Source: Candidatus Onthenecus intestinigallinarum (GTDB lineage: Bacteria > Bacillota > Clostridia > Christensenellales > Aristaeellaceae). From it: DNA of 64,000 bases. Where the stretch lies: NCBI GenBank assembly GCA_018713325.1, contig DVFJ01000005.1, forward strand, positions 1 through 64,000, given 5' to 3'. Below are positions 1 through 8,463 of this stretch, piece by piece; position 1 is the first letter of the stretch, and every line of letters begins with the position of its first letter. The notes beneath the pieces were generated by a model that saw only the letters and a list, made by a program, of their open reading frames with translations, was not told the DNA's origin and did not search any database. The position numbers and the translations under genes are program-made.

Positions 1-256
1 CGACCCCGCCAGCAGCCCAGGCGACAGCGACGGGGTCACCGCCAGCCGCCCCATCCCGCGGGCAGCGTCACCGGCCCGACCGTCCCGGCGGTTTCCCGGT
101 GGTCCTGCGTCGGCTGTATCGAATGTATCGACCGTATCGACCGTAACTTCTGTAACAGCCGTAACCCCTGTAACAGCCACCCCGCGGCGACCCCGCCAGC
201 GGCGGCCCAGGCGACAGCGACGGGGGCAGCGCCAGCAGCCCCACCCCGCGGGCAGC
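1..256. repeat. Direct repeat, about 66 bp, two copies 187 bp apart
   Basis: The copies lie at about 1-66 and 188-256. Both begin CGACCCCGCCAGC and share CCAGGCGACAGCGACGGGG and CCCGCGGGCAGC, with a 3-base insertion and a few substitutions. The first copy touches the window edge, so the array may continue upstream. ORFs drawn across it are low-complexity and have no ribosome binding site, so I call no gene in 1-398. Confidence 0.75.
114..176. repeat. 9-bp tandem array, first block (7 units)
   Basis: Seven consecutive 9-mers of the form CYGTAWCNN run without interruption: ctgtatcga, atgtatcga, ccgtatcga, ccgtaactt, ctgtaacag, ccgtaaccc, ctgtaacag. The block lies between the two 66-bp copies. 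The function is unknown; it could be a variable-number repeat or a set of protein binding sites. Confidence 0.8.
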
Positions 257-274
257 TGCATCCAACCTCATCCC

Positions 275-328
275 CTGTATCTTCCGTATCATCTATATCA
301 TCTGTATCATCCGTATCGTCTGTAACAT
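275..328. repeat. 9-bp tandem array, second block (6 units)
   Basis: Six consecutive 9-mers follow the second 66-bp copy: ctgtatctt, ccgtatcat, ctatatcat, ctgtatcat, ccgtatcgt, ctgtaacat. The consensus matches the first block, so the 66-bp repeat plus 9-mer block looks like one larger duplicated unit. It ends about 70 bp before the response regulator start. Confidence 0.8.
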
Positions 329-398
329 TCGTCTCAACTGTTGCGCATCCGCCTCTCCCCACGACGCCGCGGCCCCGCCCGCGGGAAAGGAGTTCGCC

Positions 399-1109
399 AT
401 GGACAAGCTGTTGCTGATCGAGGACGACCCGGACATCCAGAACATCAACGCGTTCTTTCTGCGCAGCCGCGGCTACGAGGTGCGCTGCGCCTACACGTGC
501 GAGCAGGGCCTGCAGGCGTGCGCGCAGATGCGCCCGGACGTGATCGTGCTGGATGTCAACCTGCCCGACGGCTCGGGGCTGGAGCTGTGCCCGCGGCTGA
601 AGGCGGCGCACGAGTGCCCGACGATCTTTTTGAGCTGCATGGACACGGAGGATGACAAGATCGCGGGCCTGCTCACCGGCGGGGACGACTACATGACCAA
701 GCCGTACTCGGTCAAGGAGCTCGAGGCGCGCATCCGGGTATGCCTGCGCCGCTCGGCGGGGCAGGGGAGCCAGGCGCGGCCGGCGAGCGTGCTCAGCTTT
801 CCGCCGCTGACGGTGGATGTGGCGGGCGAGTGCGCGTTCGTGGGCGAGGAGCGGCTGTCGCTGCCGCGCAAGGCGTTTCTGATCCTGTGCCTGCTGGCGC
901 GCCGGCCGGGCGAGTGCGTGGGCGCGCAGGAGATCTATGAGGAGGTCTGGGGGCTGAGCAGCGTGGGCGACCTGCGCACGGTGCACGTGCACATGTACAA
1001 CCTGCGCCGCACGCTGGACCAGGCGGTGCCGGAGCATGAGTTCATCCAGACGGTGTGGGGCAGGGGATACCGCTTCGTGCCGCGGGAGAGGGGCGAGGGG
1101 AAGGCATGA
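399..1109 (+). CDS. OmpR/PhoB-family response regulator
   Basis: This 236-aa protein is a two-domain DNA-binding response regulator. The receiver domain (about 1-118) has the acidic pair D9/D10, phosphoacceptor D52 in VLDVNLPDGSG, and K101 in the TKPYS motif, so it should be phosphorylatable. A winged-helix output domain follows (about 135-230), with a typical C-terminus (TVWGRGYRF). The start has AAAGGAG about 10 nt upstream. Its stop overlaps the next kinase gene by 4 nt (ATGA), so that kinase is the likely partner. The regulated genes are unknown; the 9-bp repeat arrays just upstream are possible binding sites, but that is speculation. Confidence 0.93.
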   Translation: MDKLLLIEDDPDIQNINAFFLRSRGYEVRCAYTCEQGLQACAQMRPDVIVLDVNLPDGSGLELCPRLKAAHECPTIFLSCMDTEDDKIAGLLTGGDDYMTKPYSVKELEARIRVCLRRSAGQGSQARPASVLSFPPLTVDVAGECAFVGEERLSLPRKAFLILCLLARRPGECVGAQEIYEEVWGLSSVGDLRTVHVHMYNLRRTLDQAVPEHEFIQTVWGRGYRFVPRERGEGKA

Positions 1110-2959
1110 GGGACCGGACGGTGCGCCGCCAGGCGGCGGCGCTTTTGCTGCTGGCGGCGCTGTGCGCGCTTGTGATGGCGCTGTGCGCGCGGGTGAATGC
1201 GCAGGTCGTGCGCGAGGCGCCCACGCGCGGGGCGGTGGCGCTCACGCAGGGCGCGGTGATGGCGCTTGCGGTGGAGGCGGGCGACGCGCGCGAGGTCGGG
1301 GTGGACCTGGTCGGCGAGGCGGGCGCGCGCTATGCGGCGGCGGTGCTGGGCATGACGGGCATCGACGCGGCGGCGCTGGACGGCCAGTCGCTGGGCGGCG
1401 CGCGGCGGGGGCTGCCGCTGATCGGCGCGCAGGTGGAGTTTGACATGCCGCGCGGGGGGGCGCGCCTGACGCTGACGCTGCGCCTGCCCGCGGGGGCGGA
1501 CGCGGTCTATCTGGGCACGCCGCAGGCGCTGTCGGCGCTGCGCTTTGGGCGCATGGCGGCGTATGTGGCGCTGCTCAGCTATGTGCTGACGATGGGGCTG
1601 TACGTGCTGCTGCTGTGCCTGACGCGCCAGGCGGGGCCGGAGCAGGCCGCGCTGGGGCTGGTGTGCCTGCTGTTGCTGCTGACGCAGGCGGGCGAGCTGC
1701 TGGGGCAGTATCCGGGCGCGGCGGCGCTGGCGGGCTCGTCGCGCGCGACGCTGGCGGCGGCGCTGTGCTGCTATGCGGGGCTGGCGCTGGGCGATGGGCG
1801 CGAGACGCGGCCGGTGGCGGCGGCGCTGGTGGCGGGCGTGGCGCTGACGGCGGCGACGCTGCTGCTGCTGCTGGCGTCGGGGCGGGTGCTGCTGCAGCTG
1901 CCGGCGCGGGCGCTGACGGTTGCGCTGTGCGTGTACGCGGGGCTGATCGCGTGGCGCGGGCTGGCGCGGCAGGCGCGGCGCAACGCGCTGGGGCACGCGG
2001 CGGCGGTGGCGCCGCTGGCGGTGGGCGCGGCGTGGGAGGCGGTGCTAGGCGCGTCGGGGCTGGCGGTGCCCTCGCTGGTGCTGATGGGCGCGGGGATGAC
2101 GCTGGTGCAGCAGATCACGCTCTCGCGCGAGGCGGCCGGCGACCGGCGCGAGCGCGAGGCGCTGGAGCGGGAGCTGGAGCGGCGCGTGGATGAGCGCACG
2201 CGGGCGCTGCGCCAGACGGAGGAGCAGCTGCGGCGCATCGACCGCAGCCGTTCGGAGTTCTTCTCGCGCATTGCGCACGACCTGCAGTCGCCGCTCACGG
2301 TCATCCGGGGCAGCCTGGACCTGGTGGCGGGCGGCGTGCCGGTCACCGACGAGGAGCGCGACGCGTATGTGGACATGGCCAAGCAGAACGCCCTGCGCAT
2401 GACCAACCGGGTCAAGGCGCTGCGCGGGCTGGCGCTGCTGGATGAGACGCCGTTTGCGCCGCAGGTGGGGGCGCTCTCGCCGCTGCTGGAGCAGTGCGCG
2501 CGCGCGGCGGAGGGCGTGTACCGAAAGAGCGGCGTGGTCTTCCGGGCCGAATGCGAGGCGGATTTGACCGCGCGCTTTGACGCGGGCTGGCTGCAAAACG
2601 CATTGGACCGGCTGATCTCCAACGCGGTGCGCTATACGCCCGCGGGCGGCGCGGTGACGCTGGGCGCGCGGCGGGAGGGCTACGGCGTGTGGGTCAGCGT
2701 GGCGGACGAGGGCTGCGGCATCGCGCCGGACGAGCAGGAGGGCATCTTCGACCGGTTCTATCAGGGGTGGAACTCGCCCGAGGGCTTCGGCATCGGCCTG
2801 GCGGTCGTGCAGCGGGTGGCGCAGCGCCACGGCGGGCGGGCGCAGGTCGTCTCGCAGCCGGGCGAGGGCGCCACGTTTGGGATCTTCCTGCCCGACGAGG
2901 GCGAGCTGGCCCCGGGCGGCGACGCGCCGGACGGGGCGCAAAGGGGGCGTGCGCGGTGA
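1106..2959 (+). CDS. Membrane sensor histidine kinase
   Basis: The ATG at 1106 overlaps the regulator stop and has GAGGGGAAGG in front, giving 617 aa; the longer ORF from 1055 lies inside the previous gene. An N-terminal membrane segment (about 10-30) and an extracytoplasmic domain are followed by a block of about seven hydrophobic segments (about 150-340), an arrangement like 7TM sensor kinases. A charged coiled-coil leads to the HisKA motif FFSRIAHDLQSP with H391. The ATPase domain shows SNAVRYTP (N box), DEGCGIAP (G1) and GFGIGLA (G2). It is the second gene of a four-gene operon and probably phosphorylates the adjacent OmpR-type regulator. The ligand is unknown. Confidence 0.92.
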   Translation: MRDRTVRRQAAALLLLAALCALVMALCARVNAQVVREAPTRGAVALTQGAVMALAVEAGDAREVGVDLVGEAGARYAAAVLGMTGIDAAALDGQSLGGARRGLPLIGAQVEFDMPRGGARLTLTLRLPAGADAVYLGTPQALSALRFGRMAAYVALLSYVLTMGLYVLLLCLTRQAGPEQAALGLVCLLLLLTQAGELLGQYPGAAALAGSSRATLAAALCCYAGLALGDGRETRPVAAALVAGVALTAATLLLLLASGRVLLQLPARALTVALCVYAGLIAWRGLARQARRNALGHAAAVAPLAVGAAWEAVLGASGLAVPSLVLMGAGMTLVQQITLSREAAGDRREREALERELERRVDERTRALRQTEEQLRRIDRSRSEFFSRIAHDLQSPLTVIRGSLDLVAGGVPVTDEERDAYVDMAKQNALRMTNRVKALRGLALLDETPFAPQVGALSPLLEQCARAAEGVYRKSGVVFRAECEADLTARFDAGWLQNALDRLISNAVRYTPAGGAVTLGARREGYGVWVSVADEGCGIAPDEQEGIFDRFYQGWNSPEGFGIGLAVVQRVAQRHGGRAQVVSQPGEGATFGIFLPDEGELAPGGDAPDGAQRGRAR

Positions 2960-5730
2960 CGTTCTTCAGGCGAACCGATGCGGCCGGGCCGGAGTCCGGT
3001 AGCCAGCCGGGCTCCGGCAGCCAGCCGGGCTCCGGCAGCCGGCCGGGGCGGCTGCGGCTGACGCTGCTGCGGGCGCTGCTTTCGGCGATGGCGGCGGCGA
3101 CGGTGCTGCTGTGCGCGCCGCTGCTGACGGCGGGGCGCTACGGCGCGTCTGCGGCGCTGCTGGCGCTGGCGGGGTGCGCGGGGGCGCTGCTGGCGCTGCT
3201 GGCGCGGCTGTGCCGGCGGGCGCAGCTGCTGCGGGGGCTGCTGTGGGCGTGGTATGCGGCGGAGTGCGCGGCGCAGTTGGCGCTGGGCGGGCTGCAGGCG
3301 GGGCTGTTTCTGCCGGCGGCGTGCGCGCTGGCGCCGGCGGCGGCGATGGTGGCCGCGCCGGGGACGGACGCGGCGGGGCGCGGGCGCGGCGTGGCGGTGA
3401 TGGTGTGCTCGCTGCTGGCGATGGCGGCGTCGGAGGTGCTGGCGCTGGGGCATCCGCCGCTGGAGTGCGCGCTGGCGTATGCGGGCGCGATCGTGCTGAG
3501 CTTCACGTTTTACGGGACGCTGGACGGGATGTTCTCGCAGACGCTCTCCTCGATGGAGGAGGCGCAGCGGCTGCGCGACGCGCTGCGGGAGACGGGGGAG
3601 AGCCTGTCGCAGGCGGCGGGGGCGAAGGACGACTTTCTGGCGAACATGTCGCACGAGATCCGCACGCCCATGCATGCCATCAGCGGCATGGCGGACATGC
3701 TGCTCATGTCCGACCAGCTGGGGATCGCCGAGCGCACGCAGGCGGAGAACATCAAGCTCGCCTCGCAGAACCTGCTCAGCCTGATCGGCAACGTGCTGGA
3801 TGTGAGCAAGATCCGCGCGGGCAAGCTGGAATTGTACGAGGAGCGCTACGACTTCCCCTCGCTGCTGCTGGATGTGACCAGCGTCATCTGCATGCGCGCG
3901 CAGGAGAAGGGGCTGCTGTTTCTGACGGACGTGGACCCGGACATCCCGCAGGAGATGCTCGGCGACGCCACGCGCATCCGGCAGGTGCTGCTCAACCTGC
4001 TGGGCAACGCGGTCAAGTTCACGGACGAGGGCGAGGTGCGGCTCACGGCGCGGCGGCTGTACCGCGGGGGCGAGCTGCTGGTGCGCTTTGAGGTGGCGGA
4101 TACGGGCTGCGGCATCGCGCAGGAGGACCTGGGGCGGCTGTTCGGGCTGTTTGAGCAGCTGCCCTCCACGCGGGCGCACAACCGCGAGGGCGCGGGGCTG
4201 GGGCTGTCGATCTCGCGCGGGCTGGTGGAGCTGATGGGCGGCGAGCTGCGGGTGGACAGCCGCGTGGGCGAAGGCTCGACGTTCTCGTTCGAGATTGCGC
4301 AGCGCGTGCTGCGCGATACGCCCGTCGCGCGGGTGGAGAATCCGCGCGAGGCGCGGCTGCTGGTGGTCGCGGACGACGAGCGGCTGGCGCGCGCGGCGGT
4401 GGACATGGCCGCGCGGCTGAAGGTGCGGGCCGCGCGCGGGCTGCCGGGGGACGCGGCGGCGTATACGCACATGCTGGTGGACCTGTCGGGCGAGCATGCG
4501 TATGCGTGGGTGCGCACGCCCACGCCGCCGGGGTGCCGGCGCACGCTGCTGATGCCGCCGGCCAGCAGCCTGACGGCGTACATCCGGCCGGGGGATTCGG
4601 TGCTGTTTCCGCCGCTGCACGTGGTGGCGCTCGCGGGCGCGCTGGGCGAGCGGCCGGCGGGACGGCGGCCCAGCGGCGCGCTGCTGGAGCAGGCGGGCGT
4701 GTTTCAGACGCAGGGCGTGCGCGCGCTGGTGGTGGATGACAACGCCGTGGCGCAGCTGGTCACGTCCAACCTGCTCTCGCGCTACGGCATCGCGTGCGAC
4801 TGCGTGGACGGCGGGCGCGCGGCGCTGGCGGCGCTGGAGCGGGCGCGCTACGACGTGGTGTTTCTGGACCATGTGATGCCGGGCATGGACGGGGTGGATA
4901 CGGCGCGGGCGATCCGGCAGATGGGCGCGCGCGGGCGGGAGCAGGCGGTGGTCATGCTCTCGGCGAACGTGATGCCCGAATCGCGGCGCTCGTTCCTGGC
5001 CGCGGGGGTGAACGACACGCTCGCCAAGCCCATCGAGCTGGCGAACCTGTCGCGGCTGCTGCGGCGGGTGCTGCCGGCGCAGAAGATCGTGGCGCCGGCG
5101 GCCTCGGCGGGCGCGCGCGGGGCGGAGCCGCTGCGGGCGCTGCCGTTTGAGGGCGTCGGGGCGGCGCTGTCCGCGGGCGCGGGCGAGCGGGCGCGGCTGA
5201 TCGCGGCGGTGTCGCGCGCGGCGCGGCGGCTGCCGGAGTATGCGGCGCGGCTGGCGGCCGCGGCGGCGGATCCGTTTGCGGCGATGGGCGTGGCCCCGGC
5301 GCTGCGCTGCGCGCTGGACGTGCTGGACGCGGTGGGCGGGAGCGCGCTGGGCGCGCAGCTGCGGCTATTGCGGATGCAGTGCGGCCAGGGGGCGTATGAG
5401 GGCGTGCGCGAGCAGCTGCCGCGCGTGGCGGCGTGGATGCGCGAGGTGAGCGCGCAGCTGTCGGAGAGCCTGCGGCAGATGGACCTGCCGGACCTGGAGG
5501 ACGCGTCCGACCTGCTGCTGGACGCGCGGGAGGCGCTGCGGCTGCTGGACCTGCCGCGGGCGCGGGCGGCGCTGCTGCGCCTGGAGCAGGAGGGCGGCGA
5601 GGCGTCGCGGCCGTGCGTGCAGGCGGCGCAGGCGGCGCTGGGCGCGTGCGACTGGCAGGGCGCGGAGGCGTGCCTGGACCAGCTGGCGGCGCTGTCGGGC
5701 GGCGAGGACGAGGAAAAGGGGGACGCATGA
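2956..5730 (+). CDS. Hybrid sensor histidine kinase with degenerate relay domains
   Basis: I place the start at GTG 2956, a 4-nt overlap with the upstream kinase, giving 924 aa; the 1013-aa ORF includes 89 codons of shadow sequence. A short GSQPGSGSQPG linker encoded by 18-bp repeats precedes about five membrane segments (about 35-190). HisKA follows with H233 in NMSHEIRTPMHA, then HATPase_c (ADTGCGIA, GAGLGLSIS). A first receiver-like segment (about 470-560) lacks a recognisable phosphoacceptor. The second receiver (about 590-710) is intact, with D638 in VVFLDHVMPGMDG. The helical C-terminus resembles an Hpt domain but I find no phosphorylatable His in it. The output is probably cross-talk with the operon's regulator or HD-GYP protein. 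Confidence 0.88.
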   Translation: MTFFRRTDAAGPESGSQPGSGSQPGSGSRPGRLRLTLLRALLSAMAAATVLLCAPLLTAGRYGASAALLALAGCAGALLALLARLCRRAQLLRGLLWAWYAAECAAQLALGGLQAGLFLPAACALAPAAAMVAAPGTDAAGRGRGVAVMVCSLLAMAASEVLALGHPPLECALAYAGAIVLSFTFYGTLDGMFSQTLSSMEEAQRLRDALRETGESLSQAAGAKDDFLANMSHEIRTPMHAISGMADMLLMSDQLGIAERTQAENIKLASQNLLSLIGNVLDVSKIRAGKLELYEERYDFPSLLLDVTSVICMRAQEKGLLFLTDVDPDIPQEMLGDATRIRQVLLNLLGNAVKFTDEGEVRLTARRLYRGGELLVRFEVADTGCGIAQEDLGRLFGLFEQLPSTRAHNREGAGLGLSISRGLVELMGGELRVDSRVGEGSTFSFEIAQRVLRDTPVARVENPREARLLVVADDERLARAAVDMAARLKVRAARGLPGDAAAYTHMLVDLSGEHAYAWVRTPTPPGCRRTLLMPPASSLTAYIRPGDSVLFPPLHVVALAGALGERPAGRRPSGALLEQAGVFQTQGVRALVVDDNAVAQLVTSNLLSRYGIACDCVDGGRAALAALERARYDVVFLDHVMPGMDGVDTARAIRQMGARGREQAVVMLSANVMPESRRSFLAAGVNDTLAKPIELANLSRLLRRVLPAQKIVAPAASAGARGAEPLRALPFEGVGAALSAGAGERARLIAAVSRAARRLPEYAARLAAAAADPFAAMGVAPALRCALDVLDAVGGSALGAQLRLLRMQCGQGAYEGVREQLPRVAAWMREVSAQLSESLRQMDLPDLEDASDLLLDAREALRLLDLPRARAALLRLEQEGGEASRPCVQAAQAALGACDWQGAEACLDQLAALSGGEDEEKGDA
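2995..3048. repeat. 18-bp tandem repeat inside the hybrid kinase gene (3 units)
   Basis: Three units of TCCGGYAGCCRGCCGGGS lie head to tail and encode the N-terminal SGSQPG-type linker just before the first membrane segment. All units stay in frame, so copy-number change would alter linker length without breaking the gene. Confidence 0.85.
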
Positions 5731-5731
5731 G

Positions 5732-6775
5732 ATGGAAAAGCCGTGCGTGATGCTGGCATTGACGAGCCGTCAGCTGGCCGCGTCGCTGGAGCAGGCGCTC
5801 TCGGGCGCGGCGCTGGCGGCGCCGTGCTGCTGCGAGGAGGATGCGCGCGCGTTTCTGGCGATGCGCCGGCCGGACGTGGTGATCTGCGACGCGCCGGGGG
5901 ACGGGGCGTCGCTTTCGCAGCTGCAGCGCCTGCGCGAGGTGACGCGTGGCGCGCCGCTGGCGATGGTGAGCGACGGGCCGATGGGCGCGGTCGCCGACGC
6001 GGAGTATCTGGAGGCCGACGACGTGCTGGAGCGGCCGTTCAGCGAGGTGCGGCTGCGCACGTGCGTGGCGACGCTCACGCGATTGCGGCGGGCGGAGCAG
6101 CAGGCGCGGGCCGCGGCGCAGGCGATGAGCATGCGGGCGCTGGCGGCGCGGGATGCGTTTGTGGAGATGTTCAGCGCGCTGATCGAGTACCGCAACCAGC
6201 CGCACGGGCATCATCTGGACCGGATCCGGACGGGGGTGCGCCTGCTGCTGACGGCGTACCGGGCGCTGTATCCGGAGCGGGCGCTGCCGCAGGCGCAGGA
6301 GGACGCCATCGTGCAGGCGAGCGTGCTGCACGACATCGGCGCGGTGGGCGTGCCGGATTCAATCCTGCTCAAGCCGGGGCGGCTGACGCCCGAGGAGTAC
6401 GACATCATGAAGAAGCATACGGCCGTGGGCGCGGCGAGCCTGAGCAGCCCGGCGCTGCCGGAGGGCGACCTGCTCATCGAGGCGGCGCGGGCGATCACGG
6501 CGTCGCATCATGAGCGATGGGACGGCTCGGGCTATCCGGAGGGCCTGCGGGGCGAGCAGATCCCGCTGGCGGCGCGGGCGGTGGCCGTGTGCGACGTGCT
6601 GGACGCGCTGCTGGGGCCGCGCGTGTACCGGCGCGAGATGTCCTTTGACGAGGCGCTGTCCTCGCTGGTGGATGGGCGCGGCACGCTGTTCGATCCGGAT
6701 CTGATCGACGCGCTGCTCTCGGCGCGCCAGGCGTTTGAGGAGCTGTACCGCGCCATGCCGCCCGCGCAGGACTGA
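5732..6775 (+). CDS. HD-GYP domain protein with pseudo-receiver
   Basis: This 347-aa protein is a probable cyclic-di-GMP phosphodiesterase of the RpfG type. The N-terminus (1-120) has a receiver fold with an Asp at position 53, but it lacks the N-terminal acidic pair and the conserved Lys is Arg (LERPFS), so phosphorylation is doubtful. A linker helix leads to the HD-GYP domain: HD in VLHDIGAVGVPD (H200) and the diagnostic HHERWDGSGYP at about 259-269. No DNA-binding domain is present. It starts 1 nt after the hybrid kinase stop and closes the operon. The family role is established; the activity of this copy is inferred from the intact metal-site motifs. Confidence 0.88.
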   Translation: MEKPCVMLALTSRQLAASLEQALSGAALAAPCCCEEDARAFLAMRRPDVVICDAPGDGASLSQLQRLREVTRGAPLAMVSDGPMGAVADAEYLEADDVLERPFSEVRLRTCVATLTRLRRAEQQARAAAQAMSMRALAARDAFVEMFSALIEYRNQPHGHHLDRIRTGVRLLLTAYRALYPERALPQAQEDAIVQASVLHDIGAVGVPDSILLKPGRLTPEEYDIMKKHTAVGAASLSSPALPEGDLLIEAARAITASHHERWDGSGYPEGLRGEQIPLAARAVAVCDVLDALLGPRVYRREMSFDEALSSLVDGRGTLFDPDLIDALLSARQAFEELYRAMPPAQD

Positions 6776-6819
6776 GCGCGGCGTTCAGCGGCTTTTTCGC
6801 GGGTTTTAATCGAATTTTC

Positions 6820-6848
6820 ATGACGCGGCGCGCCGCGTGCGGTATAAT
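6820..6848 (+). promoter_or_regulatory. Promoter of the xpaC-telA operon with 16-bp palindromic operator candidate
   Basis: ATGACG (6820-6825) and a perfect TATAAT (6843-6848) are 17 bp apart. The spacer is filled by the perfect 16-bp palindrome ACGCGGCGCGCCGCGT (6823-6838). A dimeric repressor bound there would block RNA polymerase directly. The regulator is not identified. Confidence 0.75.
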
Positions 6849-6873
6849 GAGGACACCATGAGGAGGCAGATCC

Positions 6874-7497
6874 ATGCAAAAGCAACGCATCCGCAGCGGC
6901 AAGCGGCCGCTGTATGCCGCCGTGGCCGTGCTCGTCTACGCGGCGCTGTTCGGGCTCTCGTCCGTGGGGTCGTACGTCATGGCGGCGCTCGTGTTCTATC
7001 TTGCGTATGGGCTCCTGAAGCGCCGCTTCCCCGACCGCACGGTGGAGTTGCCGCCGCGCACGGGCGACGAGGCGTGCGACGCGCTCATCCTGGAGGGCCG
7101 CGCCGCGCTGGAGCAGATCGGGGCGCACGAGGCCGCGCTGGACGACGCGCAGCTGCGCGCGCTGGCCGCGTCCATCGGCAGGCGGGGCGGGCAGATTCTG
7201 CAGCGGCTGCAGGAGCGCCCGGCGCTGGCCGGGGACCTGCGCACGTTCCTGCGCTACTACCTGCCCACGGCCGCGCGGCTGCTGGACGCCTGCGTCCGGC
7301 TGGATGGCGGCGACGCCGCGCAGGACGTGCGCGCGCGCGCAAAGGAGGCGCTGCGCAGGGTCGACGGCGCGCTCTCGCGCCAGCTGGCGGCGCTGGATGA
7401 ATACCGCCTGCTCGACCTGCAGACCGATATGGACGTCCTGGAGGACATGCTCCGCCGCGACGGCTACGCGCAGCCGCCCGAAGGGGGCGCGCGGTGA
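6874..7497 (+). CDS. XpaC-family membrane protein
   Basis: This 207-aa protein resembles the family annotated as 5-bromo-4-chloroindolyl phosphate hydrolysis protein (XpaC). Two N-terminal membrane segments (about 12-28 and 32-48) are followed by an Arg/Leu/Ala-rich helical cytoplasmic domain. The biochemical role of the family is unclear; it is commonly encoded beside telA, as here. AGGAGG lies 7 nt before the ATG, and the next gene overlaps by 4 nt (GTGA). The promoter with its spacer palindrome is 26 nt upstream, suggesting regulated expression. Confidence 0.75.
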   Translation: MQKQRIRSGKRPLYAAVAVLVYAALFGLSSVGSYVMAALVFYLAYGLLKRRFPDRTVELPPRTGDEACDALILEGRAALEQIGAHEAALDDAQLRALAASIGRRGGQILQRLQERPALAGDLRTFLRYYLPTAARLLDACVRLDGGDAAQDVRARAKEALRRVDGALSRQLAALDEYRLLDLQTDMDVLEDMLRRDGYAQPPEGGAR

Positions 7498-8450
7498 GCG
7501 CCGGGGCGGCGGTCGCGCCGCTGCCGGTGCTGCGCGTGGATGCGGGCGAGGCGGAACTGCCGGAGCTGTCGGCGCTGCCGCCGGAGGCGGCGCAGGCGGT
7601 GGAGCGCTACGCCGCGCAGATCGACCTGTCGCAGCCTGCGGCGTATGGCGCGCGCTGCCAGCAGGAGTTGGGCACGTTCGTGACGCTGGCGCTGGAGCAG
7701 ATGGCGCAGGCGGATCCCACGCCCGTGACGGGCGCGCTGGACGCGCTGTGCGACGCGGTGCGCGCGGCCGATCCCGTGCGCGCGGCGCGGGGGCTGCTCT
7801 CGCGGCTGCTGGGCGGCACGTGGGCGGTGCGCCGGGCGTACCGGCGGGCCGCGCCGCAGGTGAGCGCGCGGGCGGATGAGCTGTCGGACCTGCGCGTGCG
7901 GCTGCTGCGCGATCAGGCGCTGCTTCGCCGGCTGCTGGAGAAGAACGAGGCGCTCTACCGCCGCCTGGCGGGCTATGTGGTCTGCGGGCGGCAGCGGCTG
8001 CGCACGCAGGGCGCGGGCGAGGAGCGGGAGCGGTTTGCCAGGCGGCTTTTGGATCTGGAGCTGACGCGCACGGCCAGCCTGCAGCTGACGGCGCAGCTGC
8101 GGCTGCTGCTGGGGGCGGAGGAGACGGCGTCGGAGCGCATCGAGGCGACGCTGCGCACGACGATCCCGCTGTGGCGGGCGCAGATGATGGTGGCGCTGGG
8201 GCTGTCGAATGCGCGCGAGGCGGCGCGGCTGGACGAGGCGACGCGCCGGGCGCTGGAGCCGCAGCTGCGCGCAGGGGCGCGGCATCTGAGCCGGGCGGCG
8301 CGCACGGGCGCGCTGCGGGAGGCCGCGGCGCAGGGCGAGGCGGTGACGCGGGCGCTGCAGGAGGCGCGGGGCGCGCTGCTGCTGGCCGCGGGGGAGACGG
8401 CGCGCGCCAGGGCGGCGCAGACGCCAGCGCCGCAGACGCCCACGTCATAA
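7494..8450 (+). CDS. TelA-like toxic anion resistance family protein
   Basis: This 318-aa protein is soluble and almost entirely helical, with the IPLWRAQMMVAL segment typical of the TelA/PF05816 family (tellurite and other toxic-anion or envelope-stress tolerance, mechanism unknown). It begins with GTG overlapping the xpaC-like stop, so the two are translationally coupled. Family members are usually about 330-380 aa, so this is near full length with a short N-terminus. The Ala/Pro/Thr-rich C-terminus is probably disordered. Confidence 0.78.
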   Translation: MSAGAAVAPLPVLRVDAGEAELPELSALPPEAAQAVERYAAQIDLSQPAAYGARCQQELGTFVTLALEQMAQADPTPVTGALDALCDAVRAADPVRAARGLLSRLLGGTWAVRRAYRRAAPQVSARADELSDLRVRLLRDQALLRRLLEKNEALYRRLAGYVVCGRQRLRTQGAGEERERFARRLLDLELTRTASLQLTAQLRLLLGAEETASERIEATLRTTIPLWRAQMMVALGLSNAREAARLDEATRRALEPQLRAGARHLSRAARTGALREAAAQGEAVTRALQEARGALLLAAGETARARAAQTPAPQTPTS

Positions 8451-8463
8451 GGAGGGGGACGCA

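Noticed and set aside
36-1037. Long minus-strand ORF with Asp/Thr repeats
   Set aside because: It lies opposite the response regulator and reads the 9-bp repeat as DDTDDTDD; it has no ribosome binding site and follows the high-GC shadow pattern.
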